This document shows, piece after piece, positions 8,560 through 16,855 of a stretch of 64,000 bases of DNA. Origin of the DNA: Halovivax limisalsi. GTDB taxonomy: Archaea; Halobacteriota; Halobacteria; Halobacteriales; Natrialbaceae. The number at the start of each line of letters is the position of its first letter. Positions within the stretch are counted from its first letter, which is position 1. The translations under genes and the position numbers were made by a program. The stretch lies in contig NZ_CP095757.1 of NCBI RefSeq assembly GCF_023093535.1, positions 2,170,001 through 2,234,000 of the forward strand. The letters are read 5' to 3'. A model generated the notes under the pieces. It was not told the origin of the DNA. It saw only the letters and a program-made list of their open reading frames with translations, and did no database searches.

Positions 8560-9525
8560 GTGGCCGCGGTGGGTAGCGTCGTCGTCTCCCTCGACGCCGA
8601 ACTCGGCTGGGGGTTTCACGACATCGAAACGCCCCCGCGCGAGCGCCTCGAACGCGCCCGGTGGGGATGGCGCGAGACGCTCGCCCTCCTCGACGAGTAC
8701 GACGTCCCGGCCACCTGGGGGGTCGTCGGCCACCTCATGCTCGAGACCTGCGACGGTCGCCACGAATCACACCCGACGGCGCCCGACTGGTTCGCCCGCG
8801 AGCGAGCCGACTGGGCGGATCGGCCGGATCGACGGTTCGGGCCGGAGCTCGTCTCGGCCGTCGTCGACTCGCCGGTCGACCACGAGATCGCCTGTCACTC
8901 GTTCTCCCACGTGCGCTTCGGCGATCCGACGACGTCGGCTGAACTGGCCCGCGCCGAGTGCGAGCGCGCGATCGAGGTCGCCGACGAGCGGGGCCTCTCG
9001 CTCGAGTCGTTCATCTTTCCGCGAAACGAGGTCGGCCACCGCGACGTCCTCGCCGCGTCGGGCTTTCTCGCCTACCGCTCCAGAGAACCCGCTCCTGAAG
9101 GGGCGGTGCGGGTTCTCGGGGACGTCGTGCGATCGCCGTCGCTGCTCGTCACGCCCCGGATCGACGACGTCGGCCTGGTCGACGTCCCGCCGTCGCTCTT
9201 CGCGTTCGGGTTCGAGGGCCGGTTGCGCCGGCTCGGGTCGGCGCTGCGACTCGACCCGATCGTCGTCCTCGCGCGTCGCGGGATCGACCAGGCTGCCGCT
9301 GGCGACGGCATCTTTCACCTCTGGTTCCATCCGAACAACGTCACGACCCGCGAGGACGTGACGCGACTCCGGCGGATCCTGTCGTACGTCGACCGCGTGC
9401 GAAGTCGAACCGATCTGCAGACGGAGACCATGGCGTCGGTAGCTCGTCGAACCCTCTCGTCGGCGCCGACGGGGGAGGCCCGGGCACCTTCGCCCGCAGA
9501 CCAACGTCCGCTCGCGACCGACTGA
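8560..9525 (+). CDS. Polysaccharide deacetylase (NodB-like, CE4)
   Basis: This 321-residue enzyme shows the motifs of the NodB/CE4 deacetylase fold: SLDAEL with Asp12 (motif 1), HEIACHSFSH (metal-binding HxxxH, motif 2), FPRNEVGH (motif 3) and HLWFHPNN (late His motif). It would remove N- or O-acetyl groups from a glycan or lipid-linked sugar. There is no signal peptide, so it probably acts on a cytoplasmic precursor. The start is a GTG at 8560 with GGAG four bases upstream (8552-8555). The ATG at 8541 is in another frame and stops after 11 codons. Neighbours are glycan genes on both sides. Confidence 0.82.
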   Translation: MAAVGSVVVSLDAELGWGFHDIETPPRERLERARWGWRETLALLDEYDVPATWGVVGHLMLETCDGRHESHPTAPDWFARERADWADRPDRRFGPELVSAVVDSPVDHEIACHSFSHVRFGDPTTSAELARAECERAIEVADERGLSLESFIFPRNEVGHRDVLAASGFLAYRSREPAPEGAVRVLGDVVRSPSLLVTPRIDDVGLVDVPPSLFAFGFEGRLRRLGSALRLDPIVVLARRGIDQAAAGDGIFHLWFHPNNVTTREDVTRLRRILSYVDRVRSRTDLQTETMASVARRTLSSAPTGEARAPSPADQRPLATD

Positions 9526-9599
9526 CCGGCGATGTGACCGACTCTGAGTCCGTCTCGTCACCGTCTGTGGAAGAATAGATCCGCCGCGGAGGGCGCCCG

Positions 9600-10625
9600 T
9601 CACCGATCGTCGATCGGGACCGTCCTCGGCGGACGGCTGGACGGTCCGTCCGCGCGGTCGAGCGCGCGATCGTACACCTCCCGGACGGCCGCGGTCGTCC
9701 GTTCGAGTCGTACCGGTTCGACCGTCTCGCGCCCGTTCGAGCGGCCGCCGTGGCCCAATACGCGCCGCAGTCCGTCGCGCAACTCCCGGTCGGTCCGACA
9801 GACCGCGCTCGGCTCGACACCGTCGAGGCGCTCGGGCACGTCGCCGACCGCGGTCGCGACGACCGGCAGGTTACAGGCCATCGCTTCCTTGACGGCGTTG
9901 GGAGAGCCCTCGTGTCGAGACGTCAGCAGGAGCGAGTCGGCCGCGTTCATGTACAGCGGGATCCGGTCGTGTGCGACGCCGGAGACGGTCCGCAGTCTGA
10001 GCGGTCGGTCGAACTCCGGATCGAGCGCGTCGACGACCGATTTCGCGCGCGGATAGTCCTTCACCGATCGGGTCTTCGCGTACGGGAAGAGGACGTCGAA
10101 TCCGTCTCCGACCCAGCCGAGTGCGCGCCGCGCTCGCTCGCGGTCCATCGGGCGAAACAGATCCATGTCCACGCCGTCGGGAATGACGTGACAATCGGTC
10201 CCCACCAGCCGCGCCATCTCCCGCGACATGACGATCGTCTCGGCGCTGGCGCGAGCGGCGAGCCTGCTGATCGGGGCGACCGCCGGATTGTACAGGTCAG
10301 ACCCCCACAGGGAGAGGACGACCGGCAGGCGTCGCTGGACGAACGCGGCGGGGGCGAGGAGACCGTAGTGGGCGTGAACGAGATCGATCGATTCGTCGAT
10401 CGCGTCCCGAACCCGGGCGAGGAACCGAACGTAGTCGAGCGGGCTTCGACCCGACGGCGACGACGGATCGCCGGGGACGCTACACACCCTCGTCTCGACG
10501 CCGGCCGTTTCGAGCGCCTCGACCTGCTGGGCGAAAAACGGCGCCGCTCGGTTCGAGGTCAGGGCGAGGACGCCGATCTGCCGATCGCGACGCGTCACGC
10601 GGGGGCCGTCGCGGGGCCGCTGCAT
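9600..10625 (-). CDS. Glycosyltransferase family 4 (GT-B fold)
   Basis: This 341-residue enzyme has the two Rossmann-like halves of GT-B glycosyltransferases. The N-terminal half contains LVHAHYGLLAP and LWGSDLYNP. A hinge VIPDGVDMDLFRP follows, and the C-terminal sugar-nucleotide site is HEGSPNAVKEAMACNLPVV, the E-x7-E region of GT4. It would transfer a sugar from a nucleotide or lipid donor during surface-glycan synthesis. I chose the ATG at 10625 (MQRPRDG); the frame is open to 10658. It converges with the deacetylase gene. Confidence 0.8.
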   Translation of the reverse strand: MQRPRDGPRVTRRDRQIGVLALTSNRAAPFFAQQVEALETAGVETRVCSVPGDPSSPSGRSPLDYVRFLARVRDAIDESIDLVHAHYGLLAPAAFVQRRLPVVLSLWGSDLYNPAVAPISRLAARASAETIVMSREMARLVGTDCHVIPDGVDMDLFRPMDRERARRALGWVGDGFDVLFPYAKTRSVKDYPRAKSVVDALDPEFDRPLRLRTVSGVAHDRIPLYMNAADSLLLTSRHEGSPNAVKEAMACNLPVVATAVGDVPERLDGVEPSAVCRTDRELRDGLRRVLGHGGRSNGRETVEPVRLERTTAAVREVYDRALDRADGPSSRPPRTVPIDDR

Positions 10626-10773
10626 TGTTAGTCGCACAAATTGACTGCCGGAAACCACTCCATACCGGGGCGCCGGGTGGCGGTTTCGACGGCGAAACCG
10701 ATAGGGTCCGCGGACGACGTCGCCAGGGCGTTACGCGGTCGTTTACCGTCGCAGCGAGTGACGTATCGGCGGA

Positions 10774-10785
10774 CGTTTATGTACC
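10774..10785 (+). promoter_or_regulatory. TATA-like box for zinc-ribbon gene
   Basis: CGTTTATGTACC lies 29-40 bases before the ATG at 10814, within range for a short-leader transcript. Confidence 0.4.
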
Positions 10786-10813
10786 GGTTCGGTGAACGTC
10801 CGACGACGCCCGC

Positions 10814-11068
10814 ATGACATTGCGAGAGTATCTCGCGGCGCTCGTCTACTCGTCGGGGCCGCCGGTCGAGGCGCGACCGGACAACGGGCGGCCTCACGAG
10901 CGTGACCGGAAGCACGATCGATCGCTCGAACCGGGGACGACCCGGTTGGTGGAGGCGGAGCGATCGGTCGTCTACGAGTGTCGACGGTGCGGGACGACCG
11001 TCGACGACGCCTCGACCGCCTGTCCGCACTGCGATCGCCGGACGATCGCCGAGTACCCCGTCGATTGA
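10814..11068 (+). CDS. Small zinc-ribbon protein
   Basis: This 84-residue protein has a short N-terminal part with a possible hydrophobic helix (REYLAALVYSS), a charged linker of about 40 residues, and a C-terminal zinc ribbon. The ribbon has two CxxC pairs (YECRRCGTTVDDASTACPHC). Its ribbon closely matches that of the 48-residue protein at 50066-50212, with VVYECRRCGTTVD identical in both. The function is unknown; single zinc ribbons in haloarchaea often mediate protein or nucleic-acid contacts. Confidence 0.7.
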   Translation: MTLREYLAALVYSSGPPVEARPDNGRPHERDRKHDRSLEPGTTRLVEAERSVVYECRRCGTTVDDASTACPHCDRRTIAEYPVD

Positions 11069-11207
11069 ATCCGTCGCCGAAATCCCGTCGACGGGGTGAT
11101 CGCCGAACACCCGGTCGCGGAACACGATCGAAGTGCCTCTGGTCGAGTATCGACGGCGTCGGGTCGCACGCGGGAACCGACCGAATCGGCGTCGAGAACC
11201 CCTCGCG

Positions 11208-12782
11208 TCACTCGTGGCTGGCCGAGAGTCCGTCGTCGACGGCTCGATCCTCGACCGGCCGCTCGGCCCGACCTGACGGCGACGCACGCTCTCGGTCGGC
11301 TGGTTCCGTCCGCCCACCGAGGACGTCGTAGGTCGAGGGCGGCGATTCGAACGCGAGTCCCTCTCTGCCGTCGAACAGGTACGACAGGTCGAGGCGATCC
11401 CACGCCACGTCGTCGAAGGCGTCGTGGGGCGTCACGACCATCGCGGCGTCGAGGTCGAGCGACGAAACGGTCGCTCGATCGGTGACGATCGTCGTCTCCG
11501 TCGCCGGGCCGTCACCGTTGGATCGTCGGGATTCGAGCGCGGCTTCGACGGTCGCGGCGTCGACCAGGGGATCGATCGCGACGACCGTCGCGCCCCTGGC
11601 TTCGAGTTCCGCGATGGCGTCGAGCGCCGGCGCCTTTCGCAGTTCGGCCACGCCGGGCCGGTACGTCAGCCCGAAGACGCCGACGCTCGCCTCCGAGAGG
11701 CTGGGCCCGTCCGCCTCGAGGCCCGCCTGGAACGCATCCACCGCGTGGACGGGCATCCGATCGTTGACCCGCCTGGCCGTGGCGAGCAACGGCGTCGGCG
11801 TTTCGGTCTCGGCCCGGACGAAGTGCGGGTAATTGGGGATGCAGTGGCCGCCGACGCCCGGTCCCGGATCGTGGAGATCGCAGACGGGCAGTTCGTTCGC
11901 CGTGGCGATCGCCTCGCGCACGGAGATCCCGAGTTCGCGCGCCGTCGTCGCCAGCTCGTTGGCCAGCGCGATGTTGACGTCGCGATAGATCCCTTCGAAG
12001 ACCTTGACGGCCGCCGCCGTCGTCGCGTCGCCGACCACGTCGATCTCGCCGTCGGTCACCTCGCCGTAGAGGATCGCCGCCGCTCGCGCGCTCTCGTCGT
12101 CGATCCCGCCGACAACCTTCGGGTAGCGCCCCTGGATGTCCCTGAGCGCCGTCCCCGAGGACGTGCGTTCCGGACAGACGGCGACGCCGAACGATCCGGG
12201 TTCGAGCCCGGACCGTTCGAGGAGGATCGGCTCGATCACGTCGCGCGGAACGCGCGGCGGGACGGTGCTCTCGACGATCACCAGATCGCCCGCGGCGAGG
12301 CCGTCCGCGATCGTCTCGACGGCCGCCTGGAGCGCGGAGAGGTCCGGCTCGTTCGCTGCCGTCACGAGCGTCGGGACGAGGATCACGTGCACGCTCGCAC
12401 GCGTCGCCGCGGCCACGCCGTCGGTCGTGGCTCGCAGCCGTCCCCGTCGAACCTGCGACGCCACGAGCGAGTCGAGGCCGGGTTCTCCCTCGACCGGACA
12501 GGCCCCGTCGTCGATCCGGTCGACCACGTCGGGATCGATGTCGACGCCGATCACGTCGCCGGTTCGCTCGGCCACGACGGCCGCCAGGGGCAACCCCATC
12601 TTTCCGAGGCCGAACACCGAGGTGGTGACCTCGCCGTCGCGCAGCGCCGCCCGGAGTTCGTCGTCGGAGGCGTCGATGCCGTACAGCGCGCTCGGTCCGT
12701 TCCGATCGGCGTACGTCCCCGAATCGCTCCGGTCGGTGTGCGCCCCTGAATCGTTCCGATCGGAGGGTGCGTTCGGCGTCAT
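11208..12782 (-). CDS. UDP-N-acetyl-hexosamine 6-dehydrogenase (WecC/WbpA-type)
   Basis: This 524-residue enzyme oxidises C6 of a UDP-N-acetyl-hexosamine to the uronic acid with NAD. It shows the NAD site VFGLGKMGLP (residues 57-65), the CPERTSSGTALRDIQGRYPKVVGG segment split across 203-226, the central lysine and aspartate region, and catalytic Cys314 in GVGGHCIPNYP. The first 45 residues are a low-complexity extension with near repeats of DRNDSG / DRSDSG, and the last 40 are also unstructured. The start overlaps the stop of the upstream oxidoreductase by one base (TGATG), so the two are cotranscribed. The 785-residue frame extending upstream is an artefact. With its neighbours it matches WbpA of the 2,3-diacetamido-uronic acid pathway. 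Confidence 0.85.
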   Translation of the reverse strand: MTPNAPSDRNDSGAHTDRSDSGTYADRNGPSALYGIDASDDELRAALRDGEVTTSVFGLGKMGLPLAAVVAERTGDVIGVDIDPDVVDRIDDGACPVEGEPGLDSLVASQVRRGRLRATTDGVAAATRASVHVILVPTLVTAANEPDLSALQAAVETIADGLAAGDLVIVESTVPPRVPRDVIEPILLERSGLEPGSFGVAVCPERTSSGTALRDIQGRYPKVVGGIDDESARAAAILYGEVTDGEIDVVGDATTAAAVKVFEGIYRDVNIALANELATTARELGISVREAIATANELPVCDLHDPGPGVGGHCIPNYPHFVRAETETPTPLLATARRVNDRMPVHAVDAFQAGLEADGPSLSEASVGVFGLTYRPGVAELRKAPALDAIAELEARGATVVAIDPLVDAATVEAALESRRSNGDGPATETTIVTDRATVSSLDLDAAMVVTPHDAFDDVAWDRLDLSYLFDGREGLAFESPPSTYDVLGGRTEPADRERASPSGRAERPVEDRAVDDGLSASHE

Positions 12783-13777
12783 CACTGGCGCACCTCGACG
12801 CTCTCTGCCGTGCGGATCCGATCGTCGATCGAGTCGATCGTCTCGAGCGCGTTCAATCCGTCCTCGGCGGTGACGACGGGCGCGCTGCCCTCCGTCACGG
12901 ACGTGACGAACGACTCGATCTCGGCCCGGAGCGGTTCGCGGTTTTTCACCTCGGGCCGTTCGATGACGCTCTCGTGTCGGTAGTGCGTTCCGCTCTCGTC
13001 GGTGACGTACTCCGGGAACGAATCGCGATAGACCAGCACCGACTGGTCGAGGTAGTCGACTTCGACGAGGCAGTCGACCGCCATGATCGTCAACCGACGG
13101 ACCTTCCGCTGGCTGACGCGACTCGCCGTCAGCGTCGCCACGACGTCGTCGAATTCGAGCGTCGCCGTCGCGTGTTGCCCGTCGGCCGTCCCCGTCGCCG
13201 ACACGCTCGTCGGTCGCGCGTCGAGCATCGACTGGACGACGTCGACGTCGTGAATCATCAGATCGAGCGTGACGCGATCCGTGGCCGTTCGATCGATCGG
13301 CGGCCCCAGTCGTTTCGCGTCGACGGCGATGATCTCGAGGTCCGAGAGCAGTCGCTTCGCCGCCCTGACCGCGGGATTGAACCGTTCGACGTGCCCGACC
13401 TGCAACACGAGTCCCGACTCGCGAGCGAGCGTCGCGAGTTCGCGACCCCGTTCGACGTCGTCGGTGATGGGTTTCTCCACCAGGACGTGGACGCCGGCCT
13501 CGAGACAGCGCTGGACGGTGTCGTAGTGGACCGATGTCGGGACGGCGACGGAGACGACGTCGCACGTCTCGAGCAGGGAATCCAACTCCATCGTGGTCGT
13601 CTCGTACTCGGCGGCCACGCAGCGGGCGAGTTCGTCGTCCAAATCGGTGACGCCGGCGAGGCTGACCCCGCGCGATTCGCTGTAAACGCGCGCGTGATTC
13701 TCTCCCATCGCGCCGACGCCGACGACGCCGGCGCGGGGCGGGTTCGATACCTGTCGCTGGTTGGATACGAAGCTCAT
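12782..13777 (-). CDS. Gfo/Idh/MocA oxidoreductase, probable UDP-sugar 3-dehydrogenase (WbpB-like)
   Basis: This 331-residue NAD(P)-dependent oxidoreductase has the Rossmann motif GVVGVGAMGENHAR (residues 17-30), the catalytic EKP at 101-103 and the C-terminal sheet domain typical of the family. In bacteria (WbpB) and Methanococcus (UDP-GlcNAc 3-dehydrogenase) such enzymes oxidise C3 of UDP-GlcNAc or its uronate. The product is a 3-keto sugar for the next aminotransferase. Translation is coupled to the downstream 6-dehydrogenase, and the aminotransferase gene lies 67 bases upstream. The 3-dehydrogenase call rests on gene context more than on unique residues. Confidence 0.78.
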   Translation of the reverse strand: MSFVSNQRQVSNPPRAGVVGVGAMGENHARVYSESRGVSLAGVTDLDDELARCVAAEYETTTMELDSLLETCDVVSVAVPTSVHYDTVQRCLEAGVHVLVEKPITDDVERGRELATLARESGLVLQVGHVERFNPAVRAAKRLLSDLEIIAVDAKRLGPPIDRTATDRVTLDLMIHDVDVVQSMLDARPTSVSATGTADGQHATATLEFDDVVATLTASRVSQRKVRRLTIMAVDCLVEVDYLDQSVLVYRDSFPEYVTDESGTHYRHESVIERPEVKNREPLRAEIESFVTSVTEGSAPVVTAEDGLNALETIDSIDDRIRTAESVEVRQ

Positions 13778-13844
13778 TGTCTCGGTCCCGATCGAAGTCG
13801 TCGGTGGGCCGGGTCGCTCCCGACCAGTGTTGCGGGTCGTCTGG

Positions 13845-14954
13845 TCATGCTGATTCGTAGTGGGTCGCGATCGCTCGGACCACCCGGCGGCAATCGTCCG
13901 CGTCGAGCCCCGGGTGGACCGGAATCGAGAGCACTTCGCGCGCCGCTCGCTCCGCTTTCGGCAGCGTCGTCGCGGCCGTGTGAACCGAGTCGTACGCCGG
14001 TAGCCGGTGGATCGGCGTGGGGTAGTAAACGCCCGTCTCGACCCCTGCGTCGTCGAGCGATTCGCGGAGGGCGTCCCGGTCGTCGGCTCGAACCGTGTAC
14101 TGGTGGTAGACGTGGGTCCGGCCGTTGGGGACGGCTGGGGGACGCACGGGCAGGTCGGCCAGGTGCTCGTCGTAGTACTCGGCGTGTTCTCGGCGCGCGC
14201 GTGTCAGCTCGGGGAGCCGGTCGAGCTGTCGTCGGCCGATCGCCGCCGCGATGGACGTCATGCGGTGATTCGAGCCGAGTTCGGCGTGCTCGTAGCCGCG
14301 GTCGTCGCCGTCGCGGCGGCCGTGGTTGACGTAGCTTTGGACGCGGGCGGCGAGGGCAGCATCACTCGTCGTCACCATGCCGCCTTCCCCGGTCGTCATG
14401 TTCTTGGTCGGATAGAAGGAGAAACAGCCGGCGTCGCCGATCGAGCCGGCCGGTCGGCCGTCGATCGTCGCCCCGTGAGCCTGACAGGCGTCCTCGAGGA
14501 CGAAGCAGTCGTGCTCGTCGGCGATGGGGGTCAGTTCGTCCATCGGCGCCGGCAGTCCGTAGAGGTGGACCGGGAGGAGCCCGACGACGTCGTCCCGTTC
14601 GCGACACCGTCGCTCGACCGAGTCGGGATCGATCACGAACGTGTCGGGATCGACGTCGGCGAAGACCGGCCGGCCGCCGGCGAGGCGGATCGCGTTCGCG
14701 CTCGCGACGAACGAGAACGGCGAGGTGACCACCGCGTCGCCGTCGTCGACGCCGAGCGCCTCGAGTGCAGCCTGAAGCGCGGTCGTCCCGTTCGACGTCG
14801 CCACGGCGTGGTCCGTCTCGCAGTAGTCGGCGAAGGCGTCCTCGAAGCGGCGGACCTCGGGTCCGTCCGCCAGCGCGCCGCGTTCGAGCAGCGCCTCGAT
14901 CCGGTCGTAGGCGGCCGGGCCGACGTCGGGGTCGGCGAGGGAGACGTCGGTCAT
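13845..14954 (-). CDS. DegT/DnrJ/EryC1 sugar aminotransferase (WbpE-like)
   Basis: This 369-residue PLP enzyme has SNGTTALQAAL (phosphate-binding), ASANAI, VLEDACQAHGA (Asp contacting the PLP nitrogen) and the Schiff-base Lys184 in FSFYPTKNMTTGEGG. It would transfer an amino group from glutamate to the 3-keto-UDP-sugar made by the adjacent oxidoreductase. Its ATG overlaps the stop of the acetyltransferase gene by four bases (ATGA), so the pair is translationally coupled. The long frame reading beyond 14954 is out of register with the real upstream gene. Confidence 0.83.
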   Translation of the reverse strand: MTDVSLADPDVGPAAYDRIEALLERGALADGPEVRRFEDAFADYCETDHAVATSNGTTALQAALEALGVDDGDAVVTSPFSFVASANAIRLAGGRPVFADVDPDTFVIDPDSVERRCRERDDVVGLLPVHLYGLPAPMDELTPIADEHDCFVLEDACQAHGATIDGRPAGSIGDAGCFSFYPTKNMTTGEGGMVTTSDAALAARVQSYVNHGRRDGDDRGYEHAELGSNHRMTSIAAAIGRRQLDRLPELTRARREHAEYYDEHLADLPVRPPAVPNGRTHVYHQYTVRADDRDALRESLDDAGVETGVYYPTPIHRLPAYDSVHTAATTLPKAERAAREVLSIPVHPGLDADDCRRVVRAIATHYESA

Positions 14955-15529
14955 CGGAGCTGGTTCGCCCCCTCGAGCGCGGGTGGCAGTTCTCGGTGGC
15001 CTGCCGGACAGCCCACCGCGAGTCGATTCGGCGGGACGTCCTCGGTCACGACCGCGCCCGCCGCGACGAACGCGTTCTCGCCGATCGTCACGTCCGGCAG
15101 GATCGTCGCGTTCGCCCCGACGGACGCGCCGGACTCGATCGTCGGGCCCGCGAGTTCCGCCTCGCGTCTGATCGGCGCGGGATCGTTGGTCAGGACGGCG
15201 CCCGGGCCGACGAAGGTGTTCGATCCGATCGTGGTCTCCGTCGGCACGTAGACGTTCGTCTGGAGGCTGACGTGGGAGCCGATCTCCGTCTCGCCGTCGA
15301 TGACGGTCTTCGTTCCCACGAGGACGTCGTCGCCGATGGTCGTCCCCTCCCGCACGAGCACGTCGTGGCCCGTTCGGAAGTCGTTGCCGACGGTGACGCC
15401 GCCGTAGATGATGCTCCCCGCTCGGATCGTCGCGTCGTCGCCGATGCGGGTCGGTTCCTCCGCGTCGCCGTAGCCGACGGTGACGTCCTCGTCGATCGAG
15501 CACGCCGTTCCCTCGACGAGCCGAGTCAT
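14951..15529 (-). CDS. Hexapeptide-repeat N-acetyltransferase (WbpD-like)
   Basis: This 192-residue protein is built almost entirely of hexapeptide repeats of the left-handed beta-helix type (for example IGDDATI, VGNDFRTG, IGDDVLVG, IGSHVSL). It ends with the typical AVVTEDVPPNRLAVGCPA segment of nucleotide-sugar acetyltransferases. It would acetylate the 3-amino group installed by the aminotransferase. It is the first gene of the four-gene set on the minus strand. A TATA-like GGATAACAAAGCG lies at 15623-15635, leaving a leader of about 70 bases. Confidence 0.82.
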   Translation of the reverse strand: MTRLVEGTACSIDEDVTVGYGDAEEPTRIGDDATIRAGSIIYGGVTVGNDFRTGHDVLVREGTTIGDDVLVGTKTVIDGETEIGSHVSLQTNVYVPTETTIGSNTFVGPGAVLTNDPAPIRREAELAGPTIESGASVGANATILPDVTIGENAFVAAGAVVTEDVPPNRLAVGCPAGHRELPPALEGANQLR

Positions 15530-15620
15530 GTCGATTCACCCGTTCCGGCGCGGTGTGCTGTCGTGGAATGCATGGTCGACTGCAGGAATCGGTTGCAATC
15601 GGGCCAACCCAACCGCCAAG

Positions 15621-15638
15621 CGCGCTTTGTTATCCCGC
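15621..15638 (-). promoter_or_regulatory. Possible promoter of the diacetamido-sugar genes
   Basis: The minus strand reads GCGGGATAACAAAGCGCG. Its AT-rich core resembles the CATAAC boxes near the other glycan genes. It lies about 95 bases before the ATG at 15529, so the transcript would carry a leader. Confidence 0.35.
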
Positions 15639-15890
15639 TCTTGCCCGGGCGGTAGCCGGCAGCTACACGGCCGCTGCGGTCGGGACTCGGGCACGACCTG
15701 CTGGCGCCTGATTCGGCCGAAATCCCGCGATCGGCCAGTCTACCTGTCGATTACGATGTCCGTCACCGGGTCGGACGGGTACAACCGCCTTTCGTCCGGG
15801 TAGCCCGCTGATAGTAATGCCCGACTCCGTCACACTGTGGCCCGTGAGGTATTCGATTCGCGCCGGGTCACCCCCCGCCGAGTGCACGGA
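15639..15890. other. Intergenic region, no gene seen
   Basis: Together with the promoter of the acetyltransferase gene, this makes a gap of about 375 bases between divergent genes (15530-15904). CTGATAGTAATGCC near 15810 could be a promoter element for the DUF7344 gene. Confidence 0.4.
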
Positions 15891-15904
15891 TGGAGGGATC
15901 GCGG

Positions 15905-16414
15905 ATGGCTGAAGCAGAACTCTCTCGAGCGGAACTGTTCGACGTGTTCAGCAACGCGCGTCGTCGGTTGGCGGTTCGATTCCTCACGGAACGGGACGGC
16001 ACGTGCGACCTGACGCCCCTCGTCGAGTACGTCGCCGCACAGGAGAACGACGTCGACCGGAACGAGGTGACGCGCGCCCAGCGTCGCCGCGTCTACATCT
16101 CGCTCTACCAGACGCACCTGCCGATGCTCGCCGATCACGGCATCGTCGAGTGGGTGCCGGACGCCCACCGGATCGAACTCCTGCTCGACGATGGGGTGTT
16201 CGAGCCGTACCTCGCGACCGACCCCCGGGCCGGCCGGGAGTGGTATCGCGCCTACGCGGCGCTTGCGATCTGTGCCGTGGCCGCGGTCGGCGTCGGCGTG
16301 CTCGTCCCGGGTCCATCGACGCCGGTCGTCACCGCCTCGCTCGCGATCCTCGTCGCCGGACTGTTCCTGATCGTCGCGCTCGTCCAGCGCGTCGAGCGAA
16401 CGAATCGATTGTGA
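15905..16414 (+). CDS. DUF7344 winged-helix membrane protein
   Basis: This 169-residue protein starts with a winged-helix-like domain (LSRAELFDVFSNARRRLAVR and following), as in haloarchaeal DUF7344 proteins. Two C-terminal membrane helices follow (about residues 115-135 and 140-160). The design suggests a membrane-tethered regulator. I chose the ATG at 15905 over 15890, because a strong GGAGG (15892-15896) lies eight bases before it and overlaps the other start. A second member of the family is encoded at 19716-20222, with the same SLxQTHLPxLxxxGxxxxxPD core. Confidence 0.75.
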   Translation: MAEAELSRAELFDVFSNARRRLAVRFLTERDGTCDLTPLVEYVAAQENDVDRNEVTRAQRRRVYISLYQTHLPMLADHGIVEWVPDAHRIELLLDDGVFEPYLATDPRAGREWYRAYAALAICAVAAVGVGVLVPGPSTPVVTASLAILVAGLFLIVALVQRVERTNRL

Positions 16415-16855
16415 CCAGACCGGCCGTGCACCCGATCGGCTTTCGCGACGGACGCGTCGTCGGTCTCGATAGCCGAACCGGGACGTGACTGCGGTGGACC
16501 GGCCATCCCGGGCCGGATCCGGCAGTCCAGCGTGACCCAGTGCCGTCAGAGACTCGAGCCCGTCAGGGCCGTCGCGACGCGCCGACCGACTCGTTGCTCG
16601 ACGGTCGCGATTGATGGGTGAGTATGTCCCACTGACCGCGGCGAACGGGCGGTCATATCGTGCGATCATCGACCGTGAATCGCCGCAGGAACTGCTCGGA
16701 CGGGCGCCTGACAATCGGTCGGAGTTAGACGGCGGGTGGTCGGCGGTGTCCCGTCGCCTCCGGCTTGGCCCGCGCCCGTCCGGACGGCGGTGGAGTCGTC
16801 GAGAATACAGCGTCCGCCTGGACGAACCGACGGCCGTCCGCCGGACGCCGATCCC
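16415..16855. other. Intergenic region, no gene seen
   Basis: About 440 bases between convergent genes. The frames in it are overlaps of the DUF1616 gene or arginine-rich. No RNA gene, repeat or terminator is obvious. Confidence 0.45.

Noticed and set aside
11208-13565. A 785-residue dehydrogenase
   Set aside because: The N-terminal 261 residues are the antisense-like wrong frame of the Gfo/Idh/MocA gene; the enzyme begins at 12782.
13845-15539. A single 564-residue frame covering acetyltransferase and aminotransferase
   Set aside because: Only the part after 14954 encodes the aminotransferase; the upstream part is the wrong frame of the hexapeptide acetyltransferase.
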